DNA of 64,000 bases from an uncultured Bacillota bacterium (GTDB lineage Bacteria > Bacillota > Clostridia > Oscillospirales > Oscillospiraceae): NCBI GenBank assembly GCA_947172355.1, contig CAMWBA010000002.1, positions 1 through 64,000 of the forward strand. The letters are read 5' to 3'. Positions 14,922 through 23,989 of this stretch are shown piece after piece (positions within the stretch are counted from its first letter, which is position 1; each line of letters opens with the position of its first letter). The position numbers were made by a program, and so were the translations under genes. The notes under the pieces are model-generated. The model saw only the letters and a list, made by a program, of their open reading frames with translations. It ran no database searches and had not been told where the DNA came from.

Positions 14922-16859
14922 ATGGAAAACGTGACATCCAAAACATTTTACCGGTTCCGCTATGTCAGTGACCCCCGCCTGTCCCCGGATGCAAAGATCA
15001 TTGCCTTTATGGTCAAGCGGGTCAATCCTGGGAAAAACGGATATGACAGCGACATTTACCTCCACACCGGCGGCGTGAGCCGGCGGCTGACGCAGGGGGG
15101 AGATGTGAACAGCTTTTTGTGGCAGAACAATGATACCATTTTGTTTTCCTCCGCCCGGGACCCCAGAGACCAAAAGCGGGTGAAGGAGGGAGAACCCCTC
15201 ACGGTCTTTTACCGGATTACCCTGTCCACTGGCGAGGTGGAGCGGGCCTTTGAACTGCCCCTCCAGTCCGCCCAGCTGACCCTGGTGAAAGAGGACCTGT
15301 TCCTGGTCCATGGCCGGTATGACAATAATGTGCTCCGGCCCGGAGAGGAGCGGGGCGCTGTTACCACCCTGAGCGAGATCCCCTACTGGGGCGAATTTGG
15401 CCTGGGCTATACCAGTAAAACCCGAAACCGCCTGTACCGGTATGACAGCCGTACCGGGGAGCTGGAACCCATTACCGCTCCGCTGTTCGAGGTGGTGAAG
15501 CACCAGTATGCCGACGGGAAGCTCGCCATTTTGGGGATGGAGTATAACGCCAAGGGCACCCGGCTGTACTCTCTGTCCTGCTACGATGTCGAGACGCGGA
15601 AGCTGACCCTTCTTATTCCCCAGGACACCATGCACATCTTCGGCTGTGTTCCCTTTGGAGACGAGATCCTGTTCATGGGCAACACCGCCACCCCCTATGA
15701 ACATGACCGGGAAAACAATAACTTCTACCGGATGCCCGCAGCCGGCGGCGAGTTCAAGCTGATTATGGAATACGACCACAACACCGGCGGCGGCAACGGC
15801 ACCACCGATGCCAAGATGGGCGGCGGCAAGGGCTTCCAGCGGGTGGGGGACCGGCTGTATCTGCTGTCTACCCGGGAGGACAGAATCGGCCTGTATTCCA
15901 TCAACCTCGATGGCGATTGGCGGGAGGAGGACAGCAGGCAGGGACTGATTTTCAGTTTTGATATCCGGGGCGGGCGCACCGTCACCTGTGCCATGTATGG
16001 CGAAAAGCTGGCCGAGCTGTATGAAAACGGGGAGCAGATCACCCACTTTAATGACGAGGTGCTGGCCGGCCTGTCCCTGTCGGTCCCCGCCTACCAGGAG
16101 GTCCGTACCGGAGACGGCTATGACATTCACGGCTGGGTGATGAAGCCTGTGGACTATCAGGAGGGGAAGACATACCCCGCCATTCTCCACATTCACGGCG
16201 GTCCGCCCACCATCTTCTCTGATGTGTTCCACTGTGAACATCAGCTCTGGGCTAACGAGGGGTACTTTGTCATTTTCTGCAACCCCAGAGGCAGCGACGG
16301 CCGGGGCTTCGACTTCCGCAACCTGACCGGGAAATACGGCGATTGGGACTATCACAGCATTATGGACTATCTGGACGGCATCCTGGAGCGATACCCGGCG
16401 ATTGACCCTAAACGGCTGGGAGTGACAGGGGGCAGCTATGGCGGCTATATGACCAACTGGATCATCGGCCATACCGACCGGTTTGCCGCCGCGGTGAGCC
16501 AGCGCTCCATCTCGGATTGGGTGACCTTTGAGTATACGGCAATCCGGGGCTACTATCACAGTATTTACAAGCACGGCACCCGGGCCGGAGAGAATCCAGA
16601 CCTGCTGTGGGACTGCTCCCCGCTGAAATACGCGGAGCGCTCCACAACGCCAACCCTGTTCATCCACTCGGACAACGACCATGTGTGCTGGCTGAGCGAG
16701 GGATTGACCATGTTTGCCGCCTTGAAAACGGCCGGCTGTCCGGCTCAGATCTGTATCTTCCACGGAGAGAACCACGAGCTGTCCCGCTCCGGCAAACCCA
16801 CCAACCGTATCCGCCGAATGGACGAAATTCTCAACTGGTTTCAGACATATTTGAAGTAA
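14922..16859 (+). CDS. S9-family serine peptidase (acylaminoacyl/dipeptidyl peptidase type)
   Basis: AAAGAGGAG just upstream selects ATG 14922 over the longer ORF, giving 645 residues without a signal peptide, so it is cytoplasmic. An N-terminal beta-propeller region (about 1-390) is followed by an alpha/beta hydrolase domain. The catalytic triad is visible: S505 in GGSYGGYM, an aspartate near 586 in HSDNDHVC, and H618 in HGENHELS. Enzymes of this family cut short peptides or acyl-peptides. Its position between a cysteine desulfidase-family enzyme and a peptide importer suggests it trims imported oligopeptides. Confidence 0.92.
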   Translation: MENVTSKTFYRFRYVSDPRLSPDAKIIAFMVKRVNPGKNGYDSDIYLHTGGVSRRLTQGGDVNSFLWQNNDTILFSSARDPRDQKRVKEGEPLTVFYRITLSTGEVERAFELPLQSAQLTLVKEDLFLVHGRYDNNVLRPGEERGAVTTLSEIPYWGEFGLGYTSKTRNRLYRYDSRTGELEPITAPLFEVVKHQYADGKLAILGMEYNAKGTRLYSLSCYDVETRKLTLLIPQDTMHIFGCVPFGDEILFMGNTATPYEHDRENNNFYRMPAAGGEFKLIMEYDHNTGGGNGTTDAKMGGGKGFQRVGDRLYLLSTREDRIGLYSINLDGDWREEDSRQGLIFSFDIRGGRTVTCAMYGEKLAELYENGEQITHFNDEVLAGLSLSVPAYQEVRTGDGYDIHGWVMKPVDYQEGKTYPAILHIHGGPPTIFSDVFHCEHQLWANEGYFVIFCNPRGSDGRGFDFRNLTGKYGDWDYHSIMDYLDGILERYPAIDPKRLGVTGGSYGGYMTNWIIGHTDRFAAAVSQRSISDWVTFEYTAIRGYYHSIYKHGTRAGENPDLLWDCSPLKYAERSTTPTLFIHSDNDHVCWLSEGLTMFAALKTAGCPAQICIFHGENHELSRSGKPTNRIRRMDEILNWFQTYLK

Positions 16860-16909
16860 GAGCAACAATAGGAAGGGAGGTTTTCCATATCAAGGACCAG
16901 GGAAACACC

Positions 16910-17761
16910 GTGCAGTTTAACAAGCAGAAGGCGGTGCTGTATATTTTGATCTCCTCCTTCGGCTTTGCCAGCATGAACATGCTGGTAAAGCTGTCCGGAG
17001 ATCTGCCTTTGATGCAAAAGAGTTTCTTTCGAAACTTGATTGCAGCCATCGTGGCTGCCGTCACCATGGCGAAAATGGGAACGTCGTTCCGGGTGAAGCG
17101 AGAAAACTGGATTGCGATGCTGGCTCGCTCCGCCTTTGGAACCATCGGGCTGGTGTGCAATTATTATGCGATACAATATATGATTCTGCCTGATTCCACA
17201 ATTTTAGCCAAACTCAGCCCCTTTTTTACCATTTTGTTTTCTTGGGTTCTGCTGCGGGAACGGGTGAAACCCCGACAGTGGGCGGCGATTACCATTTCAT
17301 TTTTTGGATGTACGCTGGTGATCCAGCCCAGTTTTTCCAGCGGACAAAGTTTTCCTGCCTTGGTGGCTATTTTAGGCGGTGCAGCCGCCGGCATTGCCTA
17401 CACCTATGTGCGGATGCTGACCCAGCGGGGAGAAGAGAAGACCATGATTATCTTCTGCTTCTCTGCATTCTCCTGTCTGGTGTCCGTTCCCTTTCTTCTG
17501 CTGGACTTTGCTCCTATGACCCTGCCCCAGCTGCTGTTCCTGATCGGCTCTGGTGTGGCGGCCGCCGTTGGACAGTTTGGAATGACCAATGCCTATGCCC
17601 TGGCTCCCGGCCGCTTTTTGGGTCCCTTTGAGTACTCCCAGCTGCTATTCAGCGCACTGTACAGCTTTTTCATCTTTGCGGAGCTGCCCACTTCTGTGGG
17701 GGTGCTGGGCTACTTTGTGATTCTGGCCGTCTCCATCTGGATGCTGACAAGCGAAGAATAG
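16910..17761 (+). CDS. EamA/DMT-family membrane transporter
   Basis: Ten hydrophobic helices in about 283 residues, with two EamA repeats (SSFGFASMNMLVKLSGDLPL at the start, and GAAAGIAYTYVRMLTQRGEE beginning the second half). Drug/metabolite transporters of this kind often export amino acids or metabolites. The start is uncertain: GTG 16910 keeps the first helix intact but has a weak ribosome-binding site. A GGGAGG at about 16875 sits eight bases before an in-frame ATC, which would add nine residues. It follows the S9 peptidase gene by 50 bases and ends before a clear terminator. Confidence 0.85.
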   Translation: MQFNKQKAVLYILISSFGFASMNMLVKLSGDLPLMQKSFFRNLIAAIVAAVTMAKMGTSFRVKRENWIAMLARSAFGTIGLVCNYYAIQYMILPDSTILAKLSPFFTILFSWVLLRERVKPRQWAAITISFFGCTLVIQPSFSSGQSFPALVAILGGAAAGIAYTYVRMLTQRGEEKTMIIFCFSAFSCLVSVPFLLLDFAPMTLPQLLFLIGSGVAAAVGQFGMTNAYALAPGRFLGPFEYSQLLFSALYSFFIFAELPTSVGVLGYFVILAVSIWMLTSEE

Positions 17762-17811
17762 TCCTTGATAACGGGGAACGTCCCCAATAAAACGGAATAT
17801 TTGACAAACGG

Positions 17812-17848
17812 CCTCCTGTGCAGAACGGCAGCTGCACAGGAGGTTTTG
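17812..17848 (+). terminator. Rho-independent terminator after the EamA gene
   Basis: CCTCCTGTGCAG / CTGCACAGGAGG, a 12-bp perfect stem with an eight-base loop, followed by TTTTGTT. Confidence 0.85.
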
Positions 17849-17967
17849 TTGTGTATAAATATGCAGTTATTTGTATAATTTGGAGTGCTGCGCTGAGATA
17901 TAAGAAACGAAATGCAGCAATTTATTCGGTTACAAGGGATTGGTTGTGAGGCATCTGAGAAAAGATG

Positions 17968-17997
17968 TTGGACGGTATTTATAAGTTTTGTTATACT
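17968..17997 (+). promoter_or_regulatory. Candidate promoter of the peptide importer operon
   Basis: TTGGAC (17968-17973), an 18-base spacer and TATACT (17992-17997), about 180 bases ahead of the substrate-binding protein gene. A second possible -10 (TATCAT preceded by TG) lies near 18088. No gene is supported in 17849-18177; the short ORFs there lack ribosome-binding sites. Confidence 0.5.
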
Positions 17998-18177
17998 GAA
18001 TTTGGTCAATTTGCTAAGAATAACGCCTCATTCTTTACAATCCAACATGGCTGTGGGGGAGTCTGTCTGCAAAGCCGGTATTGTGTGGTATCATTCCGCA
18101 GCCTGTTTTATGTGTGCGTACAACTCAGGCAGAATTTCTGCATGGGGCTGTATGATGTAAATTAAGGAGGACAGAAA

Positions 18178-19773
18178 ATGAAGAAAAAAGCGCTCAGTCT
18201 CATTCTGTGCGGCACGCTGGCCGCCAGCCTTTTGTTGACCGCCTGCAGCGGCAACAATGGCAGCAGCGGAAGCGGCGGTAATGCCGGAAACGGGACAACC
18301 CCAAACGGCGGCAACGCCGCCCCGGTCAAAGACACCCTGGTATTCTCAGTCCCTAGCGAACCAACCACCATGGACCCCCTGACCGCTGCGGAGCGGATCA
18401 CCTTCCTGCCGGTACACGCCATTCACGATACCTTGCTGGCGGAAGACTCAGACGGCAATATCATTGGTAATATTGCAGAGAGCTGGGACATTTCGGACGA
18501 CGGCCTGGTCTACACCTTCAAAATTCGTGAGGGTGTAACCTTCCATCAGGGCCAGAACATGACCATTGAGGACGTGATCTTCTCCCTGGAGACCATCTGC
18601 AAGAACAAGCCCGACCTGTATGGCATCATCCAGAACATCACCAAGGTGGACGATACGCATTTCTCGTTTACGCTGGAGTATGCATTCTCCCCCATTTTGA
18701 ACCTGCTGACCCTGACCCATGTCAGCATTGTGTGCAAAGAGACTTACGAGGCCGACGTGGAGGGCTATGGCCGCAATCCCAACGGAACCGGTCCCTTCAA
18801 GTTTGTCAGCTGGATGAGCGGTGAAAACATCGTGCTGGAGCGCAACGAGAACTATTGGCGGGGCGAGGTTCCGATGAAGAGCCTGACTTTCCGCATTATC
18901 TCGGAGGAGGCCACCGAGCTGATCGCCCTGGAGGCCGGCGACATTGATGCCTATATCCAAGTGTCCGAGAGCAACCGCAGCCTGATTGAGTCCAACCCTG
19001 ACCTAAAGATGTATTCTGTGCCCGCTGGGCAGGTCTATACGCTGGCCTTTAACAACGGTACTTACTCCGACGGTCAGAAGAGCATCTTCGCCGGTAATAA
19101 AGCTCTGCGCCAAGCTGTCTGCTACGCCGTTAACAAGGAAGATGTGGTGGCCCTGGCAATTGACAATGCAGCGCCCCCTCTGTACACCCCCTTCCCCAAC
19201 TTCATTGAAAATTATCCCGAGAACTTTGATGGTAATGTCTATAATCTGGATAAGGCAAAGGAAAAGCTGGCCGAGGCTGGCTATCCCAACGGCATGAGCT
19301 TCACCATGAAGACCACCACTCAAAGCGGTTACTCCAAGCCTGCCGAGGCGGTGCAGGGCCAGCTGGTCAATGTCGGCATCGACATGAAGCTGGTAACCAT
19401 GGAACGGGGCACCTATCTGCAGGAGGTCTACAATAACTTCGACTATGATGCCACCATTTGGGCGGTCTCCTGCGACTATCCCAATATGGACAGCGGCGCT
19501 TACCGGCGCTTCTACTCCGGCAACATCCTGCCCACCCAGAACTATATGCAGATCAACGATCCTGAGCTGGATGCGATGATTATGACCAACCGTCAGTCGC
19601 TGGATCCAGCAGAGCGGGCCGCCTGTGTAGAGCGGGTGTGTGAGATCATTCGCGATGAGTCCTACTGTCTGCCCCTGTATGCTGCGCCCACCAACATGGC
19701 GGTCAACGCCAATCTGAAGGGAGCAAATGTCAACTACGGCTCTGTGGTAGACTTCTTCACTTGGTCCTGGTAA
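18178..19773 (+). CDS. Oligopeptide ABC transporter substrate-binding lipoprotein
   Basis: A 531-residue family 5 extracellular solute-binding protein. The signal peptide ends in lipobox LTAC (C23), followed by a Ser/Gly/Asn-rich linker and the typical start of the binding domain (VFSVPSEPTTMDPLTAAERI). Family features include AESWDISDDGLVYTFKIREG and NPNGTGPFKFVSW. It captures peptides or similar solutes at the outer membrane face of the cell and delivers them to the permeases encoded downstream. A strong hairpin at 19843 may let it be expressed above the permeases. Confidence 0.92.
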   Translation: MKKKALSLILCGTLAASLLLTACSGNNGSSGSGGNAGNGTTPNGGNAAPVKDTLVFSVPSEPTTMDPLTAAERITFLPVHAIHDTLLAEDSDGNIIGNIAESWDISDDGLVYTFKIREGVTFHQGQNMTIEDVIFSLETICKNKPDLYGIIQNITKVDDTHFSFTLEYAFSPILNLLTLTHVSIVCKETYEADVEGYGRNPNGTGPFKFVSWMSGENIVLERNENYWRGEVPMKSLTFRIISEEATELIALEAGDIDAYIQVSESNRSLIESNPDLKMYSVPAGQVYTLAFNNGTYSDGQKSIFAGNKALRQAVCYAVNKEDVVALAIDNAAPPLYTPFPNFIENYPENFDGNVYNLDKAKEKLAEAGYPNGMSFTMKTTTQSGYSKPAEAVQGQLVNVGIDMKLVTMERGTYLQEVYNNFDYDATIWAVSCDYPNMDSGAYRRFYSGNILPTQNYMQINDPELDAMIMTNRQSLDPAERAACVERVCEIIRDESYCLPLYAAPTNMAVNANLKGANVNYGSVVDFFTWSW

Positions 19774-19842
19774 CCGGATATTGAATTTCATGTCCTGCGG
19801 CGCAGTACGGTGAGCGGCCGTGCGATAGGCGCATGAAATCTG

Positions 19843-19890
19843 ACGTGCCAGCGCCGGCTTGTCTGATCAGGCTGGGCGCTGGCACGTTTT
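19843..19890 (+). terminator. Intra-operon terminator between binding protein and permease genes
   Basis: ACGTGCCAGCGCC / GGCGCTGGCACGT, a 13-bp perfect stem with a 19-base loop and a TTTTAT tail. Such structures reduce permease expression relative to the binding protein. Confidence 0.8.
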
Positions 19891-19915
19891 ATCCTTCGGG
19901 AGAGAGGGTCTGCGT

Positions 19916-20023
19916 ATGAGGGTTGATATCTCCCCGCAGAACAATACAGAGACAGAAGGTTTCCGGCTGGACAATGCTGCCGGGACCACGGAAAACAAGG
20001 AAGGGATGAGTTCTTTTGTTTAG
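19916..20023 (+). CDS. Possible 35-residue leader peptide overlapping the dppB-like start
   Basis: An ATG at 19916, preceded by GAGAGGG at a good distance, opens a 35-codon frame (MRVDISPQNNTETEGFRLDN onward) ending TAG at 20021-20023. Its end overlaps the TTG start of the permease gene by eight bases in another frame, and the permease ribosome-binding site lies inside it. This could couple permease translation to the small frame. The peptide is polar, matches nothing I know and may be chance. Confidence 0.3.
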   Translation: MRVDISPQNNTETEGFRLDNAAGTTENKEGMSSFV

Positions 20024-20996
20024 GTATATCGTCAAGCGCCTTCTTATGATGATCCCAGTGGTGTTGGGCATTTCCTTCATCATTTTTACCATCATAAGCG
20101 TCACGCCCGGCGACCCCGTTCAGCTGATAATGGGGGCGGACACCGCGCCGGAGGTGCTGGAGGCCAAGCGGGAGGAATTGGGGCTGAACGACCACTTTAT
20201 TGTCCGCTATGTAAAATACATCGGCGGTGTGGTGCGGGGAGATTTTGGTAAATCTTACCGCACCGGCCTTAAAGTCATTGATGAGATCAAAGCCCGCCTG
20301 CCCAGCACCATGAAAATTGCTCTGGGGGGCATCGGACTTTCTGTGCTGATCGGCGTCCCATTAGGCATGATATCAGCGGTGAAACAGTACTCCTTTGTGG
20401 ACTACTTTGCCCGGGTGCTGGCTATGCTGCTCACCGCTATTCCGGTGTTCTGGCTGGGACTGATGATGCTGCTGTACTTCTGCCTGAAGCTGAGGTGGTT
20501 CCCGCCTACCGGGGGAGAGAACTGGAAGGGCTTTGTTCTGCCGATCATTGCGCTGGCCGCCTCGGCCACGGCGACTCAGACCAGAACCACCCGTTCCTCC
20601 ATGTTAGAGGCTATCCGGCAGGACTATGTGCGCACCGCCCGGGCCAAGGGCGTGCCGGAGGGGAAGATCATTTTCAAGCACGTACTGCGCAACAGCATTC
20701 TGCCTGTCATCACCATCGCCGGCATGAACATCGGCGTGCAGATGGGCGGCACAGTGGTGATTGAAAGCGTGTTTGCCATTCCCGGTATGGGCAGCATGCT
20801 GATTAACGCGGTCCGGGTCAAGGACGCACCTATTATTGTCAGCTCAGTGATTGTTGTGGCGGTGTTCATCGGCCTGATGAATTTGCTGGTTGACCTGATC
20901 TATACCGTGGTAGACCCCCGCTTGAAATCCCAGTACTTCACGGTGAAAAAGCAGATTAAGCGGCACAACCGCGGCGAAGTGTCTGCAGCACATTAA
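20016..20996 (+). CDS. Oligopeptide ABC transporter permease, DppB type
   Basis: A 326-residue inner-membrane permease with six predicted helices, beginning FRYIVKRLLMMIPVVLGISF as DppB/OppB proteins do. The EAA-type cytoplasmic loop that contacts the ATPase reads YVRTARAKGVPEGKIIFKHV near residues 205-225. Start is TTG at 20016 after AAGGAAGGG; no ATG in frame fits. It pairs with the DppC-like permease encoded 23 bases downstream. Confidence 0.93.
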   Translation: MFRYIVKRLLMMIPVVLGISFIIFTIISVTPGDPVQLIMGADTAPEVLEAKREELGLNDHFIVRYVKYIGGVVRGDFGKSYRTGLKVIDEIKARLPSTMKIALGGIGLSVLIGVPLGMISAVKQYSFVDYFARVLAMLLTAIPVFWLGLMMLLYFCLKLRWFPPTGGENWKGFVLPIIALAASATATQTRTTRSSMLEAIRQDYVRTARAKGVPEGKIIFKHVLRNSILPVITIAGMNIGVQMGGTVVIESVFAIPGMGSMLINAVRVKDAPIIVSSVIVVAVFIGLMNLLVDLIYTVVDPRLKSQYFTVKKQIKRHNRGEVSAAH

Positions 20997-21019
20997 AAAG
21001 AAGGGAGGAGAACTTTGAG

Positions 21020-21901
21020 ATGAAACGTTCCAGTACAGGAGAGATCAAGCGCAGAGGTCAGCTAGCTTCGGTTGTACACCGGTTTATGAAAAACAGACTG
21101 TCGGTCTGCGGCCTTGTGATTCTGCTTGCCCTGGCAATTTTCTCCTGCTCGGCGGACCTGTTCTTCGACTACAACGCTCAGGCCATTGCCCAGAACGCCC
21201 AGGCCCGGTTTATCGCCCCGTTCAGCGAGGGGCATATCTTCGGAACCGATCAGTACGGTCGGGACATGTTTATCCGCATTGTCTACGGCGGACGGATATC
21301 CCTGGTGGTAGGTTTCTTTACGGCGGGCTTTGCGCTGGTGTTCGGTACAATTATCGGTGCGGCGGCGGGCTACTTCGGCGGCCGGGTGGACAACCTGTTG
21401 ATGCGCTTTATGGATGTGTTCCTGGCCATACCGGCCATGCTGCTGGCCATCTGCATTGTGGCCGCTCTGGGAGGCGGACTGGTCAATCTGCTGCTGGCCA
21501 ACGGTATTGCCCAGGTCCCCCGCTACGCCAGAATTGTCCGGGCCAGCGTGATGGGGCTGAAAAACTCTGAATTTGTGGAGGCAGCCAGGGCCTGCGGCTC
21601 AGGCCACACCCGAATTATTTTCAGTCATATTATTCCCAACGCTTTGGGCTCCCTGATTGTACAGGTAACCCTGACGATGGCCTCGGCCATTTTGTCGGTA
21701 GCCTCCCTGAGCTTCTTGGGCCTGGGCATCGCGCCGCCCACGCCGGAATGGGGGTCCATGCTTTCCACCGGCAAGGAGTTCATGCGGCAGGCGCCCCACC
21801 TAATTATTGTCCCAGGCTTGGCCATCATGCTCTCGGTACTGTCCTTCAACCTGATCGGCGACGGCCTGCGAGACGCGCTGGATCCCAGACTGAAAAACTG
21901 A
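21020..21901 (+). CDS. Oligopeptide ABC transporter permease, DppC type
   Basis: A 293-residue permease with an N-terminal OppC/DppC leader helix (FMKNRLSVCGLVILLALAIF) and the marker segment GTDQYGRDMFIRIVYGGRIS. The cytoplasmic coupling loop is SEFVEAARACGSGHTRIIFSHIIPN. It should form a heterodimeric channel with the DppB-like protein. The gene follows dppB-like by 23 bases with AAGGGAGGAG upstream. Length and motifs are normal. Confidence 0.93.
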   Translation: MKRSSTGEIKRRGQLASVVHRFMKNRLSVCGLVILLALAIFSCSADLFFDYNAQAIAQNAQARFIAPFSEGHIFGTDQYGRDMFIRIVYGGRISLVVGFFTAGFALVFGTIIGAAAGYFGGRVDNLLMRFMDVFLAIPAMLLAICIVAALGGGLVNLLLANGIAQVPRYARIVRASVMGLKNSEFVEAARACGSGHTRIIFSHIIPNALGSLIVQVTLTMASAILSVASLSFLGLGIAPPTPEWGSMLSTGKEFMRQAPHLIIVPGLAIMLSVLSFNLIGDGLRDALDPRLKN

Positions 21902-21968
21902 CCGCCAGCATCGCTGCCGCTGGCTTTGTACCATGATACAGATTTTTTGAAGTGCTTTGAGGATAGAA

Positions 21969-22997
21969 ATGGGTGTTGATATGAATCAAAACGCAGAAAA
22001 ATTGTTGGACATCAAGGACCTGTCCATAACCTATATCACCGATGACGCTACCATCTACGCCGTAAACGGGCTGAATATGGAACTCTACCGGGGAGAGACC
22101 CTGGGGCTGGTGGGGGAGACCGGCGCGGGCAAGACGACCACCGCCCTGGCGATTATGCGCCTGCTGCCCGACCGCATCGGAAAAATCACCTCCGGAAGCA
22201 TCCGCTTTGACGATGTGGACGTCACTGCAGCCAGCGAGGCCGAAATGCGGACCCTGCGGGGTGAGCGGATCTCCATGATTTTCCAGGACCCGATGACCTG
22301 CCTCAACCCGGTGCTCACCATCGGCGACCAGATCGCCGAGGTGCTGGAGAGCCACGGCATTACCTCGAAGGAGGAGTTGTCCAAGCGTGTGGACAACATC
22401 TTGACCTTGGTGGGCCTGCCCCCGGAGCGAAAAAACGAGTACCCCCATCAGTTCTCCGGCGGCATGAAGCAGCGGGTCGATATCGCCATCGCCCTGGCCT
22501 GTGAGCCCCAGCTGCTCCTGGCCGACGAGCCTACCACCGCCCTGGATGTGACCATCCAGGCCCAGGTGCTGGCGCTGATGAAGGAGCTGCGGCAGAAGTT
22601 CAACACCTCCATGCTGCTGATTACCCACGACCTGGGCGTGGTGGCTGAGGTGTGCGACCGGGTGGCGATTATGTACGCCGGTGAGATCATCGAATACGGC
22701 ACCGTATGGGAGATCTTCTCCGGCACGGAGCATCACCCCTATACCAAGGGGCTGTTCGGCTCCATCCCCAGCATGAGCGAGGGCCAGCGCCGCCTGCGGC
22801 CCATCGACGGCCTGATGCCGGACCCCGCCGTCCAGCTCCAGGGGTGCCCCTTTGCCAGCCGCTGCCCCCAGTGCAGCGACCGGTGTACAGCAGAAAAACC
22901 CGCCAGCCATCGGGCCGCCGGGGGAAACATCATCAAGTGTCATTTGTTTGAGGGAGAAGATGCAGGAGGTGGCAACGATGCCGGCACCGCTGGTTGA
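21969..22997 (+). CDS. Oligopeptide ABC transporter ATP-binding protein, DppD type
   Basis: About 342 residues: Walker [10 protein letters not shown], signature FSGGMKQRV, Walker [14 protein letters not shown] and the C-terminal oligopeptide-transporter extension with a cysteine cluster ([15 protein letters not shown]) that in related proteins can hold an Fe-S cluster. The start is uncertain between TTG 21957, ATG 21969 and ATG 21981; 21969 has TGAGGA upstream. The 3' end overlaps the next ATPase gene by 20 bases, showing tight coupling of the two ATPases. Confidence 0.9.
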   Translation: MGVDMNQNAEKLLDIKDLSITYITDDATIYAVNGLNMELYRGETLGLVGETGAGKTTTALAIMRLLPDRIGKITSGSIRFDDVDVTAASEAEMRTLRGERISMIFQDPMTCLNPVLTIGDQIAEVLESHGITSKEELSKRVDNILTLVGLPPERKNEYPHQFSGGMKQRVDIAIALACEPQLLLADEPTTALDVTIQAQVLALMKELRQKFNTSMLLITHDLGVVAEVCDRVAIMYAGEIIEYGTVWEIFSGTEHHPYTKGLFGSIPSMSEGQRRLRPIDGLMPDPAVQLQGCPFASRCPQCSDRCTAEKPASHRAAGGNIIKCHLFEGEDAGGGNDAGTAG

Positions 22998-23931
22998 AGT
23001 AAAGCATTTAAAAAAGTATTTTAAAACCCCGCGGGGCGACCTGCACGCTGTGGACGATGTGAATCTGTCCATCAACCAGGGCGAAACCCTGGGCGTGGTA
23101 GGGGAGTCGGGCTGCGGCAAGTCCACCCTGGGCCGGACCATTCTGCGCTTGGTGCCCCACACCTCGGGGGAGGTGCTCTTTGAGGGGAAAAACATCCTCA
23201 GCTACGACACCAGACAGATGAAGGCTCTGCGTCAGGATATGCAGATGATTTTCCAGGACCCCTACGCATCTCTGGACACCCGCTTCACCGTCAGTCAGAT
23301 CATTGAGGAGCCCTTGAAGATCTGCCGCAAGGAGATGGGCAAGGCGGACCGGGAAAAGCGGGTGAAGGAGCTGATGGACACCGTGGGCCTGGCCCAGCGC
23401 TTCGTAAACGCTTACCCCCACGAGCTGGACGGCGGCCGGCGCCAGCGCATCGGGGTGGCCCGGGCTCTGGCCCTGAATCCCAAGTTTATTGTATGCGACG
23501 AGCCGGTTTCCGCCCTGGATGTGTCCATACAGGCCCAGATTCTGAACCTGATTATGGATTTGCAGGAGGACATGGGGCTGTCCTATATGTTCATCACCCA
23601 CGATTTGAGCGTGGTCAAGCATATCAGCAATAACATTGCGGTGTTGTATCTGGGCCAGTGCATCGAGCACGCACCCACGGAGGAGCTCTTTGCCAACCCC
23701 ATTCATCCGTACACCAAAGCCCTGCTGGCGGCGATTCCCATTCCGGACCCCAGCAAGCGCAGCGAGGACCGGGAGATTATCCGGGGCGAGGTCACAAGCC
23801 CCATCAATCCGCCTCAGGGCTGCCGCTTCGCGGCCCGATGCCCTTACGCCGGCGACGAGTGCAGAGGCAAGCCCATCGAACTGAAGGAGACCCGGCCCGG
23901 CCACTTTGTGGCCTGTATGAAATTTTTCTGA
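22978..23931 (+). CDS. Oligopeptide ABC transporter ATP-binding protein, DppF type
   Basis: GGAGGT seven bases before ATG 22978 sets the start (317 residues); the longer ORF in the track is a read-back into dppD-like. Walker A is GESGCGKST, Walker B FIVCDEPVSALDV, and the C-terminus carries GCRFAARCPYAGDEC. The signature loop reads ELDGGRRQRIGVARAL, so the usual LSGGQ serine is Asp and the Gln is Arg. I have an impression that this form occurs in clostridial DppF proteins. It probably forms the ATPase heterodimer with the DppD-like protein. Confidence 0.9.
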   Translation: MPAPLVEVKHLKKYFKTPRGDLHAVDDVNLSINQGETLGVVGESGCGKSTLGRTILRLVPHTSGEVLFEGKNILSYDTRQMKALRQDMQMIFQDPYASLDTRFTVSQIIEEPLKICRKEMGKADREKRVKELMDTVGLAQRFVNAYPHELDGGRRQRIGVARALALNPKFIVCDEPVSALDVSIQAQILNLIMDLQEDMGLSYMFITHDLSVVKHISNNIAVLYLGQCIEHAPTEELFANPIHPYTKALLAAIPIPDPSKRSEDREIIRGEVTSPINPPQGCRFAARCPYAGDECRGKPIELKETRPGHFVACMKFF

Positions 23932-23989
23932 ACGGCGAAGCAGGGCGGCAGGCGCCGCCGGAAAATAAATGATGATAGGAGTGCGTGAT

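Noticed and set aside
14763-16868. 701-residue minus-strand ORF
   Set aside because: It lies exactly antisense to the S9 peptidase, whose catalytic triad is intact. The composition (many V, G, Q, H) is typical of a shadow frame in GC-rich DNA.
17912-18165. 82- and 66-residue ORFs upstream of the binding-protein gene
   Set aside because: No ribosome-binding sites and they overlap the candidate promoter region.
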